In this document: positions 8,950 to 17,508 of the stretch, one piece after another
How the letters are laid out: every line of letters begins with the position of its first letter
Position numbering within the stretch: position 1 is the stretch's first letter
Source: Paenibacillus sp. Soil750
GTDB lineage: Bacteria > Bacillota > Bacilli > Paenibacillales > NBRC-103111
Direction of reading: 5' to 3'
Length of the DNA: 64,000 bases
Assembly: GCF_001428045.1 (NCBI RefSeq)
Contig: NZ_LMSD01000001.1
Coordinates: 248,001-312,000 of the forward strand
Notes under the pieces: generated by a model
Database searches by the model: none
Seen by the model: only the letters and a program-made list of their open reading frames with translations
Told to the model about the DNA's origin: nothing
Position numbers and translations under genes: made by a program

Positions 8950-10110
8950 ATGAAAATTACTGGCGTGAATACGTTTGTCGTCGATTGTTACCGGACAAAC
9001 TTCGTATTCGTCAAGATTTACACAGATGAAGGTATTTCAGGGGTTGGCGAAGCAACGCTGGAGTATAAAGAGAATGCTGTAACTGGGGCAATAGAAGATA
9101 TAAAACGTTACCTAATCGGTAAAAGCCCGTTTGATATCGAAGCGCACTATCACAATATATATCGTGATGCCTACTGGCGGGGTGGAGCCGTTCTGATGTC
9201 TGCGCTTAGTGCAGTGGAAATGGCATTGTGGGACATTAACGGTAAATCACTGGGCGTTCCGGTTCACAGGCTGCTTGGGGGCAAGGTTCACGATAAGGTG
9301 AAGGTGTATGCCAATGGATGGTTTGCCGGCGCCACTTGCGTAGAGGATTTTGGTGTAAAAGCCAAGGAAGCGATGGAGCGAGGATTCAAAGGGCTCAAGT
9401 GGGATCCGTTCGGCAAAGCGTACATGACCCTCTCGAATGAGGAAATGGATAAGGCTCTCGCATGCATAGGCATTGTGAGAGATGCCGTTGGTTATGACAT
9501 GGATCTGTTTATTGAAGGGCATGGCCGGTTTAATGTACCTACAGCGATTAAGATCGCTAAGGAGATTGAAGCTTTCAAGCCGGTGTGGTTCGAAGAACCA
9601 GTTCCACCAGATAACTTGGATGCCATGGTAGATGTAAGGCGGAAATCTCCGGTGGCTATAGCAGGCGGAGAACGATTGTTTACGCGACAAGGATTCAGCG
9701 AGGTGTTCAAGCGAAGAGCGCTGGACTATGTGCAACCGGATATCAGCCATGCCGGCGGCATTATGGAATGCCGCAAAATTGCAGCAATGGCGGAAGCGAA
9801 CTATATTCCATTCGCCCCGCATAATCCAAGCGGCCCCGTAGCTAACGCAGCTACACTGCAATTGGCCGCATGCACGCCTAACTTTTTCTATCTGGAAATT
9901 ATGGCAAGTGATGTGCCTTGGCGCAAAGAGATAACGGACGAACAGCTGCATTTCGAGGATGGCTACATGACAATCCCGGATAAACCGGGGTTAGGCATTG
10001 AACTGTATGAAGACTCAGCCATTAAATATCCTTTTGTCCCGCACGATTTAAGGCATTATAACGGGCAACTTATTCAAATTCGACCACCGGCTGCCGAGCA
10101 TTACTTTTAA
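8950..10110 (+). CDS. enolase-superfamily dehydratase (galactonate-dehydratase-like MR/MLE family)
   Basis: 386 aa from ATG 8950, chosen because a GTGTGGAG site precedes it and because the longer open frame from 8815 runs through the hairpin at 8834-8876. It is a mandelate racemase/muconate lactonising-type barrel enzyme. Visible motifs are KWDPFGKAY, DLFIEGHGRFN, WFEEPVPPDN, AGGERLFTRQGF, VQPDISHAGG and FAPHNPSGP. The QPD...SHAGG and APHNP pair gives the Asp-His dyad of the galactonate dehydratase subgroup. It probably dehydrates a sugar acid to a 2-keto-3-deoxy acid. With the SDR and the DUF6259 gene it forms the cytoplasmic part of the first carbohydrate module. Confidence 0.85.
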   Translation: MKITGVNTFVVDCYRTNFVFVKIYTDEGISGVGEATLEYKENAVTGAIEDIKRYLIGKSPFDIEAHYHNIYRDAYWRGGAVLMSALSAVEMALWDINGKSLGVPVHRLLGGKVHDKVKVYANGWFAGATCVEDFGVKAKEAMERGFKGLKWDPFGKAYMTLSNEEMDKALACIGIVRDAVGYDMDLFIEGHGRFNVPTAIKIAKEIEAFKPVWFEEPVPPDNLDAMVDVRRKSPVAIAGGERLFTRQGFSEVFKRRALDYVQPDISHAGGIMECRKIAAMAEANYIPFAPHNPSGPVANAATLQLAACTPNFFYLEIMASDVPWRKEITDEQLHFEDGYMTIPDKPGLGIELYEDSAIKYPFVPHDLRHYNGQLIQIRPPAAEHYF

Positions 10111-10140
10111 ATCATTTTAGAAACCGAGGTGAGCATCGTT

Positions 10141-10893
10141 ATGTTTGATTTATCTGGCAAAGTGGTCATGGTAACGGGGTCATCGCAAGGTCTCGGACGC
10201 GGGATGATCTTAGGAATGGCTGAAGCGGGAGCTAATGTGATTATTAACGCTCTGGAGATCACGGAAAGCGCACTTCAACTTGTTGAGCAGGTCAAGGCGA
10301 TGGGGCGGGATGCCATTGCGATTCAAGCTAATGTCAGCCAAGAAGAGGATGTCCAGAGATTGTTTCATGTGGCGGTAGAGAAGTATGGACGCCTCGATAT
10401 ATTGGTCAACAATGCCGGCACTTCCAGGGCGGAAACGATAGGCGAAACGTCGCTGCATAGTTGGAATGAAATCATCAACAACAACTTGACGAGCACCTTT
10501 TTATGCTCGAAGTATGCCATGGACATCATGATGCCGCAAAAAAGCGGAAGGATTATTTCGATCAGTTCGGTCGTTGGACATCAGGGTGCCTTGTATGGCC
10601 ATGTTCACTACGCTGCTAGTAAAAGCGGACAGATCGGCTTCACAAAAACGCTCGCTCGCACGGCCGCTCCTTATGGCATTACCGTTAACGCGATCGCTCC
10701 GGGCATCATCGAAACCGAATTATTGCTTCAAACGCATGGGGATGAGAAGGTAAAGAGTTTAACGGAATCCGTCCCCTTAGGCTTAGGGAAGCTTGAAGAC
10801 GTTGCGGCTGCGGCGGTATTCCTAGCCAGCGATGAGGCTAGGTACATTACCGGAATTATTCTGGATGTGAACGGCGGTCTTTATTTACGATAA
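10141..10893 (+). CDS. SDR family NAD(P)-dependent oxidoreductase (FabG/KduD-like)
   Basis: 250 aa from ATG 10141. GTG 10129 in the same frame would sit inside the GAGGTGA ribosome binding site at 10126-10132, so I prefer the ATG eight bases later. It is a classical short-chain dehydrogenase with cofactor motif TGSSQGLGRG, NNAG, the serine of ISISS, catalytic Tyr and Lys in YAASK, and the C-terminal ITGIILDVNGG. The position right after a sugar-acid dehydratase suggests oxidation or reduction of a sugar acid or keto-deoxy acid. The substrate is inferred only from context. Confidence 0.88.
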   Translation: MFDLSGKVVMVTGSSQGLGRGMILGMAEAGANVIINALEITESALQLVEQVKAMGRDAIAIQANVSQEEDVQRLFHVAVEKYGRLDILVNNAGTSRAETIGETSLHSWNEIINNNLTSTFLCSKYAMDIMMPQKSGRIISISSVVGHQGALYGHVHYAASKSGQIGFTKTLARTAAPYGITVNAIAPGIIETELLLQTHGDEKVKSLTESVPLGLGKLEDVAAAAVFLASDEARYITGIILDVNGGLYLR

Positions 10894-10913
10894 GGAAAGG
10901 ACAGATTGGGAAA

Positions 10914-12875
10914 ATGACTTTTTCACTTAAGGCAGGACAATTACAGTTTGCTGTAGATCCGCAGGGACGATCCGTACGATGGTCGGCGGAGGGACTTCTA
11001 TTACAAGAGAGTGCAGGAGCGGATTTCTGGAGAATTCAACTGGATGACGGCGAATTTCGCGACATGTCCGTTCGTTCAAGTCTTCAGAGCGGGACGGTAA
11101 CCGAAATTGAGGGTGGATTGGCTGTCCAATACAATCAGCTCGAAGCAGAGGACGGGAATACCTATCCCGTATTGTTTCGGGTGCAGGTCCTCGTAGAAGG
11201 AGAGCAATTGCACTTCTCATACAAGGTAACCAATCAGAGCGAAGTAAGGGTTAATGAGATCAAACTTCCGTTCGTAGATGTATCCGTCGTTGCAGATGAA
11301 CAGCGTTCTCGCGATGTTCTGTACCGCAGTCAGGGGCATGGACACCGACTTGCAGATCCTTGGACGGCAATTGACAAGGCTCATACTGAATACATGTCCA
11401 GTGATGACCATGAGATTTGGCTCGACATGACCTATCCGAGTTTCGGCAGTATGGCTTGGTTCGGTGTGCAGAGCGGTTCGCATTTTATTTATGTAGGAAG
11501 GCATGATGACAACTTCACTACGTGTGTGTTGGCCGCAGGAATAGGCCCGCGCAACAGCGATCCGCGTCTCGTTCTAGCCGTTTCTCAGTTTCCTTTGGTG
11601 CAAGGAGGAGAAGAAGTTTCCTCCCCGACCTCTGTAGTCGCCTTCGTTCCCGGGGATTGGCGGCAAGGCTCGGCCATTTACCGGCAATGGGCGGACGGTT
11701 GGTTTAGTGAACCGCAGAAACCCGATTGGGTACAGAAGCTCCCGGGTTGGCAGCGAATCATTATGAAGCATCAGTTCGGCAAAATTTACTTCCGTTATGA
11801 AGATTTACCCCGAGTCTACGAGGAAGGCAAGGCAGTCGGGGTGGAAATGATTCTGCTCTTCGGCTGGTGGAAAGGCGGCTTCGATAACGGTTATCCGGTT
11901 TATGAACCTGATCCTGCTCTTGGCGGAGAAGAAGGGTTTAAAGCAGCGATTGCGGAAGTGCAGCGTCGGGGGGGACGTGTTGCGCTTTACACAAATGGTG
12001 TATTGATCGATGTAAAATCAGACTATTACAAGGAAACCGGACATCGGATTTGCCGTAAAAATATTGATGGCATGGAGTACAGGGAGCATTATAAATTCAA
12101 CAATGACGGCATGCTGCTGCGCAATTTTGGCTACAAAAGCTTTGTGTCTGCCTGTCAGGCGACCGATGAATGGAATAAGCATCTTACCCAGATCGGTCTA
12201 CAAAAACTAAGCTACAACCCGGACTCCATTTTCTACGATCAGATCGCTGGACATTTTCCACATCTCTGTTTCGATGCTTCGCATGATCATGGAAACCGGG
12301 GGGATAACGAGACGGTTTATCGGCGGCGCAATTTGCAGCAAATGCGTGAATTATGCACAGGGGATAAAGCTTTCGGCTCTGAATTCGTTGTCGACTGCTA
12401 TGCGCCTCTCCTGGATTTCCATCATAGTTGCCAATACGCGAGTTTTAAAGACGAAGAGTCGTTCCCTGAGCTTTATCGGCAAACGTTCCCCGAGACGATT
12501 ATGTCCAATCGCTACATGCATGATGAGAGAAGCGATTTTAAACAGCAGCTTCACTTCGCTTTTGTGTATGGATACCGCTTTGACATTGCTATTTACCGCT
12601 CTCGGGCAACAGTGACTGCGGCTCCGGCCTATGCGAGCCACGTTAAGGAACTGATCGCCTTACGCGATCGCTACTCTGAATTTTTCTATCACGGCACTTT
12701 TTCACTGGATACTGATATGGAGCTGCCTGAGGGAATCATCAAAACGGAATACGTTCATCATGCGAGAAGACTCTTCGTATTTTGGAATGATACCGCTGAG
12801 GAGAAGCAGATTTCTTTCCAAAGCCGAGTGATTCGTTTGGGAGCTAATGAATTCCAATGTGAGATTGTGGAATAA
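10914..12875 (+). CDS. DUF6259-like glycoside-hydrolase-type protein
   Basis: 653 aa with no signal peptide. The N-terminal 230 residues look like a beta-sandwich of the kind found in front of alpha-galactosidase-like barrels. The middle contains barrel-like strands such as EMILLFGWWKGGFDNGYP, GGRVALYTNGVLID and SIFYDQIAG, and the C-terminus is again beta-rich. I recognise this as the DUF6259 group, which is thought to be glycosidase-related, but no activity is certain. It lies 20 nt after the SDR. A role in cleaving the imported oligosaccharide in the cytoplasm fits the context. Aspartates in WWKGGFDNGY and FYDQIAG are catalytic candidates by analogy only. Confidence 0.7.
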   Translation: MTFSLKAGQLQFAVDPQGRSVRWSAEGLLLQESAGADFWRIQLDDGEFRDMSVRSSLQSGTVTEIEGGLAVQYNQLEAEDGNTYPVLFRVQVLVEGEQLHFSYKVTNQSEVRVNEIKLPFVDVSVVADEQRSRDVLYRSQGHGHRLADPWTAIDKAHTEYMSSDDHEIWLDMTYPSFGSMAWFGVQSGSHFIYVGRHDDNFTTCVLAAGIGPRNSDPRLVLAVSQFPLVQGGEEVSSPTSVVAFVPGDWRQGSAIYRQWADGWFSEPQKPDWVQKLPGWQRIIMKHQFGKIYFRYEDLPRVYEEGKAVGVEMILLFGWWKGGFDNGYPVYEPDPALGGEEGFKAAIAEVQRRGGRVALYTNGVLIDVKSDYYKETGHRICRKNIDGMEYREHYKFNNDGMLLRNFGYKSFVSACQATDEWNKHLTQIGLQKLSYNPDSIFYDQIAGHFPHLCFDASHDHGNRGDNETVYRRRNLQQMRELCTGDKAFGSEFVVDCYAPLLDFHHSCQYASFKDEESFPELYRQTFPETIMSNRYMHDERSDFKQQLHFAFVYGYRFDIAIYRSRATVTAAPAYASHVKELIALRDRYSEFFYHGTFSLDTDMELPEGIIKTEYVHHARRLFVFWNDTAEEKQISFQSRVIRLGANEFQCEIVE

Positions 12876-12926
12876 AGTAGTTTGTAAGAGGGGGCAGCAA
12901 GGCTGCTCTGTGTTCAAGTCGGCACG

Positions 12927-12949
12927 GAACAACCTTGTTGTTCTTTTTT
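12927..12949 (+). terminator. rho-independent terminator after the DUF6259 gene
   Basis: Perfect 7-bp stem GAACAAC (12927-12933) / GTTGTTC (12937-12943) with a 3-nt loop, then six T. It separates the intracellular enzyme genes from the giant secreted-protein gene, which therefore probably has its own promoter. Confidence 0.7.
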
Positions 12950-12957
12950 GATTGAAA

Positions 12958-12988
12958 GTGAAACGCTTACATTATTGAATTATATAAT
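12958..12988 (+). promoter_or_regulatory. possible promoter with cre-like site before the 1404-aa gene
   Basis: GTGAAACGCTTACA at 12958-12971 resembles a catabolite-responsive (CcpA) site but lacks one base between the TG and the CG. A TATAAT hexamer follows at 12983-12988, 18 bases before the ATG. No good -35 was found. Carbon catabolite control of a secreted glycan-degrading gene would be expected, but the match is imperfect. Confidence 0.3.
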
Positions 12989-13005
12989 GAAGAAAGGGTG
13001 GATGC

Positions 13006-16000
13006 ATGATGTATAAAAAGATAATGTCGGGGCTCATTTTATGTACTCTTCTAATTTCGTTGTTACTCCCGCTACCTAAAGGATTTGCCGCCGGAAGTAC
13101 AGGCGTCCTTCAATTCCAGGATGATTTCAGTGCAGGGATGTCACTGTGGAATGGAATTAACGGGTCATGGGTCGTCGATAACGGCGCACTTCGCGTTACA
13201 TCGTCCAGCTCGAACAATATTGAGATGAAAGGGACGAATTCGGTTTGGCAGGATCAAATCGTTGATTTTAGGCTGAAAATCTTGGAAACGCCAGGAGGTG
13301 GATTTACAAGAGTATATACGAGGTATAGTAGCAATACCAGCAATTTGAGCTTGATGATCCGGCCTATCGGGTTAAGTTATACCATTAATGGGTCTAGCGA
13401 GGTGTCCCTTTCCGGCTATAAATTTACCGTTGGCAGTAACTACGACATCAAGATGAATATATCGGGAAGCACGGCAACCGTATATGCAAAAACTGAATCG
13501 GAAACCAATTATACAAGTGTAGGAACGATTACGGGTGTACCCGTTCAAAGCGGAAAGGTCAGATTTTCAACCTTCAACGATAAAGTGCAGCTCGACAATG
13601 TAAGCGTTGTCAATTTGCGTGATTCGGCTTTTATGGCTAACGGAAACATATTGTCTTCTTTGAACGTGGGAAGTCAATCCAATTTGCAATTAATAAATGC
13701 GACTGGAAATTCGGTTATATGGACTTCTGGCGACGCGGGGAAGGCAACTGTTGATGGAAACGGTGTGGTTACCGGGTTAACCAGAGGACTAGTTACGATT
13801 ACTGCCGCTACGGCAGACAATTTGTCGCAAGTGAAATTCGATATCTATGTGAAAGATCCGGTGGATTCCATAGGGGTATTGCAGTTCCAGGACGATTTCA
13901 GCAATGGTATGAATCTATGGAATCCTGTACAGGGCACTTGGATGGTTGATAATTCCCGATTATCTTCGACAACAACCGCTTCCTCTCTGATTGAACTCAA
14001 AGGGGCGAATGCACAATGGAGAAATCAGACGATTTTGATGCGGTTTAATCGTGGAGACAATTTGGCCGGAAACTTCATTTCCATTAAGCTTAGATATGTG
14101 AGCGAATCCGATTACACACGGCTGCTGATCAGGGGGACCGGATTAAGCTATATTAAAGCAGGTGGTACAGAGCAGTCCTTTTATTCCGCAGCATTTAATC
14201 AAGGGATAGATTACGATATCAAACTGGCTGCTTTGGACGATTCGGTTCAAGTATATGTAAAAAGCGCAGCGGATGCTGATTATACATTTGCGGGAGCCAT
14301 TTCCAACGTTGCGTATTCATTTGGCAAGGTGCAGTTGACTACTTACAATTTAAAGGCGTCTATTGATGATATTAAAATTTGGAACCATGAAAGCTCGAAG
14401 TTAGTCATGGGCACCAAGCTGGCCGCTTACGCCAGAGGAAATAGCGCGCCTATTCCGATCACCAATAAAACTGGCAAGAATGTCGTATTGAGCTCAAGCA
14501 ACCATGCTGTAGCAACAGTCGATCAAACTGGTGTTGTCACAGCCGTCGCAAAGGGGCAGGCTACTATTACCGCTGCAACGTATGACGGTTCTTATCAAGA
14601 TAAGAGTGACGTTGTCGTCTATGTCCGGCCAACAGGCGTTTCCCTAAATAAGGCAAGTACTTCGCTATATGTAGGGGAATCCGAGGAACTCACAGCGACG
14701 ATCGCTCCAACTGATGCCGATAACTTGTTCACCGTATGGTCAATCAGCGACCCATCCGTGGCAAGCTTGGTCGGCGGAGCAAGCAAGTCCAAAGCCATCA
14801 AAGCGTTGTCCGCCGGGACGACGACGGTTACTGTTACTACGGTAGACGGCAGATTTTCGGCCACAACCCAGGTTACGGTGAATCCTATACCGGGTCCAAC
14901 CGTTTCATCTGCGGAATTCCAGATCGATACGACTCCGTATGCTTTGTCGCCCTATCTATTAGGGGTGCATAACGAACAAGTTTTAAAAATCGGCAGGGTG
15001 ACCGATTTTCAACCTGCAAGTCATGATAATCTCGGCATGGAACTCAAGCTACAAAACGTGCGTGGTCCGGATGGAACAGGTGCTGATTTCTACATGTACA
15101 ACGAAGGTACCCTTATTAATTCGAAGGATCCGCGTTATCAGCAATTTTACGGAAATAAAACGATCGGGGCTATTGAAAATGTAAGCTTAAAGCCGGGTTT
15201 TCCTGGGCTATCCCTTGCGAATTCGTACCATCTGGCCAATACTTTGGGTGTGCCGTACGTATATGACTTGAACGTCATCTCACAGTCGGTAGATGAAATT
15301 ATGACTCAAATTCGGCAGATGAAGCAGCTGACAACCCAGCCTATTTATGTGGAAATGGGGAATGAGCTATATTCCATTTTCTTTGATAAAGCATTTCCAT
15401 CGGTAAACGAGTACATTGCAAAATGCAAATTGATTTATCAGGGCATCAAAAACATCGACCCAACCATAAAAGTTGGTATTGTCGCGGTCGCGAAAGACCT
15501 TGAAGACAGGATCGCGGCTGACCCCAATAATCAGCCAGATCCTAATGTCGACTGGGGAGCAACGCAAGGGGGGCGGGTTGCTGCTTGGAACCAGAGCCTG
15601 GCGCAAGATACCAGTTTCTACGATGCGATCATCGTCCATGTGTATTCCCCTATTCCTTATCTGAATGATTTGACGAACAGCAAGATGATGGACTATTTGT
15701 ATACGTATAACCAAAGCGCATTAGAAGGGCTAATCATTCAAAAAAATCAATTCCCGGGCAAGGAAATGTGGGTAACGGAATGGTCCTCGCTTCCGACGGT
15801 TATTTTCGGAGAGACGGACTTAAACGAGAAGGCACGCAAACAGTTCATGAAAACACCAGGATTTGCGATCCACAGTATGGAACGGGTGCTGCAAATGATC
15901 GAGTCAGGCGCAGTGACGATTACCGACGTGCACGCGATGGTGGATACTCAGGGGTTTGGAATCGTGCAGCAGGCATCGAATGGCGATCTCGTCAAATTAC

Positions 16001-17220
16001 CGAATTTTCATGTATTTAAAGCATTGGGTGATTTGCTTGACGCAAACAGCAGTTTCTACAAGATCAATCTCGCACAGGGCAATGTTCAAAATGAAAAACT
16101 TCGCTTTATAGCAACGAATGTATATTATAATGTCGCGGATGTTGGCGCATGGGGATTCGGCGATGCAAGCGGCATTAAGAAGGTCGTATTTGCCAACCGC
16201 ACGATGAACCCAGTTAACGTATCCGTACCAGGAGCGGCGCTCAAGACGAATTGGATATACGGGGGAGAAAATCCTTTGCCGGATTACCTCACCAATCCGA
16301 ATGCGAGCTGGCTGGACGCTCCTCAGGTCAATCCGTTGCCAGAGGCACCTGTCTCAAGTTTTGCCGGACAGATCCAATTGAAGCCTTATTCGATGACGAT
16401 CGTAGACATTGCAGACATGACAGTGCCAACTGCATCGGTCGCATATAGCAGCACAACACCGACCAATGATATTGTAGTAGCGTCCATTACGCCAAGCGAA
16501 CATGTAACGATCACGAACAACGGGGGGGCAAACTGCTACTCGTTCCTCATGAACGGCAGCTTTACTTTTGAATTTGTTGATGATGCAGGCAATCAGGGTA
16601 CTGCGACCGCAACCGTAAACAACATGATTACGAAAAGCCAAGGAGTGCCGGGAAAACCTGATCTGTCTAATGACAATGGATTTGATACTGGCATTCAAGA
16701 TGGCAACTACAGGGTGAAAATGGATATGTGGTGGGGAGATAACGGTAGAATCTATAAGCTATATGAAAATGATGTGCTCATCGAGACCCAAATTCTTGTG
16801 GATAATTCACCGAGTGCCCAATCTACCGTAACGTCAGTTACCTACAAGATGAATGGGACCTATCGCTACTACGCTGAACTCACCAATACTTTTGGCACAA
16901 CGAGAAGTGACATTATGACCGTTATCGTTACTCAGGCAACACCGGCTAAACCGGTCCTTTCCAATGACAACTGGGATGGCGAAGGGAATTTCAAAGCCAC
17001 CATGAATATGTGGTGGGGCACGAATGGAACGACCTATCATTTATACGAAAACGATATTCTTATCGATACGCAAACACTTTTGGATAAAACACCCACTGTT
17101 CAATCAGCAGTAACGACCATAGCAAATAGAGCAATAGGCACCTATGAGTATCGAGCTGAGCTAGTTAACTATGCGGGAGCAAAATCTAGCGATAAGATGA
17201 TTGTAAAAGTAACGAAGTAG
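13006..17220 (+). CDS. giant secreted multidomain glycosidase-like protein, module 1
   Basis: 1404 aa. Signal peptide at about residues 1-28 (hydrophobic core, cleavage near GFAA). Two LamG/DUF1080-like beta-sandwich repeats follow at about 31-200 and 290-460, both opening with GVLQFQDDFS. Big_2-type Ig domains are interspersed at about 210-285, 465-540 and 543-625. A region of about 630-1140 looks like a clan GH-A barrel, with possible acid/base E787 (YVEMGNEL) and nucleophile E925 (WVTEWSS). An Ig-like domain (about 1145-1210) and two C-terminal beta-sandwich repeats (about 1215-1305 and 1310-1404; MWWG, YKLYEND, GTYRYYAEL) complete it. There is no SLH or LPXTG anchor. It is last in module 1; the substrate is unknown. 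Confidence 0.82.
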   Translation: MMYKKIMSGLILCTLLISLLLPLPKGFAAGSTGVLQFQDDFSAGMSLWNGINGSWVVDNGALRVTSSSSNNIEMKGTNSVWQDQIVDFRLKILETPGGGFTRVYTRYSSNTSNLSLMIRPIGLSYTINGSSEVSLSGYKFTVGSNYDIKMNISGSTATVYAKTESETNYTSVGTITGVPVQSGKVRFSTFNDKVQLDNVSVVNLRDSAFMANGNILSSLNVGSQSNLQLINATGNSVIWTSGDAGKATVDGNGVVTGLTRGLVTITAATADNLSQVKFDIYVKDPVDSIGVLQFQDDFSNGMNLWNPVQGTWMVDNSRLSSTTTASSLIELKGANAQWRNQTILMRFNRGDNLAGNFISIKLRYVSESDYTRLLIRGTGLSYIKAGGTEQSFYSAAFNQGIDYDIKLAALDDSVQVYVKSAADADYTFAGAISNVAYSFGKVQLTTYNLKASIDDIKIWNHESSKLVMGTKLAAYARGNSAPIPITNKTGKNVVLSSSNHAVATVDQTGVVTAVAKGQATITAATYDGSYQDKSDVVVYVRPTGVSLNKASTSLYVGESEELTATIAPTDADNLFTVWSISDPSVASLVGGASKSKAIKALSAGTTTVTVTTVDGRFSATTQVTVNPIPGPTVSSAEFQIDTTPYALSPYLLGVHNEQVLKIGRVTDFQPASHDNLGMELKLQNVRGPDGTGADFYMYNEGTLINSKDPRYQQFYGNKTIGAIENVSLKPGFPGLSLANSYHLANTLGVPYVYDLNVISQSVDEIMTQIRQMKQLTTQPIYVEMGNELYSIFFDKAFPSVNEYIAKCKLIYQGIKNIDPTIKVGIVAVAKDLEDRIAADPNNQPDPNVDWGATQGGRVAAWNQSLAQDTSFYDAIIVHVYSPIPYLNDLTNSKMMDYLYTYNQSALEGLIIQKNQFPGKEMWVTEWSSLPTVIFGETDLNEKARKQFMKTPGFAIHSMERVLQMIESGAVTITDVHAMVDTQGFGIVQQASNGDLVKLPNFHVFKALGDLLDANSSFYKINLAQGNVQNEKLRFIATNVYYNVADVGAWGFGDASGIKKVVFANRTMNPVNVSVPGAALKTNWIYGGENPLPDYLTNPNASWLDAPQVNPLPEAPVSSFAGQIQLKPYSMTIVDIADMTVPTASVAYSSTTPTNDIVVASITPSEHVTITNNGGANCYSFLMNGSFTFEFVDDAGNQGTATATVNNMITKSQGVPGKPDLSNDNGFDTGIQDGNYRVKMDMWWGDNGRIYKLYENDVLIETQILVDNSPSAQSTVTSVTYKMNGTYRYYAELTNTFGTTRSDIMTVIVTQATPAKPVLSNDNWDGEGNFKATMNMWWGTNGTTYHLYENDILIDTQTLLDKTPTVQSAVTTIANRAIGTYEYRAELVNYAGAKSSDKMIVKVTK

Positions 17221-17247
17221 AAAGCTTTAGAAAAGAAACTCTAGAAG

Positions 17248-17281
17248 CGGAGAACGCGTAACATACGCGGCTCCGTTTTTT
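17248..17281 (+). terminator. terminator, copy 1 of a repeated hairpin
   Basis: The stem is CGGAG + CGCGTA (17248-17260) pairing with TACGCG + CTCCG (up to 17275), followed by seven T. Nearly the same hairpin occurs after the giant gene ending at 30707 and after the pseudogene at 36096, so it travelled with the duplicated 3' ends. Confidence 0.85.
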
Positions 17282-17355
17282 TATCATGCCGGGCGTTTCA
17301 TCGAGCACCCTCAAGAGTTGACTTTGGCTGTTAGAACCCATATTGTGGAATCGGA

Positions 17356-17446
17356 ACGGTTCTTCTTTTGTTTGAGAATATTGTTGATCGAGGGAAAATG
17401 AACGATTGTTCTACCTTACCTTTCAGTTGTACAGTTGGATCGCAGG
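17356..17446 (+). repeat. 91-bp repeated leader element, copy 1
   Basis: A 91-bp stretch upstream of the rhamnosidase gene matches 22080-22170, upstream of the lplB-like gene, with about five mismatches and no gaps. Its core contains GAATATTGTTGATCGAGGGA, the hyphenated palindrome GAAC-GATT-GTTC, and CAGTTGTACAGTTGGATCGC. It probably carries a shared promoter, operator or leader RNA. Confidence 0.75.
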
Positions 17447-17508
17447 AGAATTGTAGTTCTCCTGTTAAACTACAATATTCGAGTTCAACTTTAGGGGAGA
17501 GATAAGAT

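Noticed and set aside
9247..9951. 234-codon minus-strand frame opposite the dehydratase
   Set aside because: A shadow of the enolase-superfamily gene with an odd composition and no start site.
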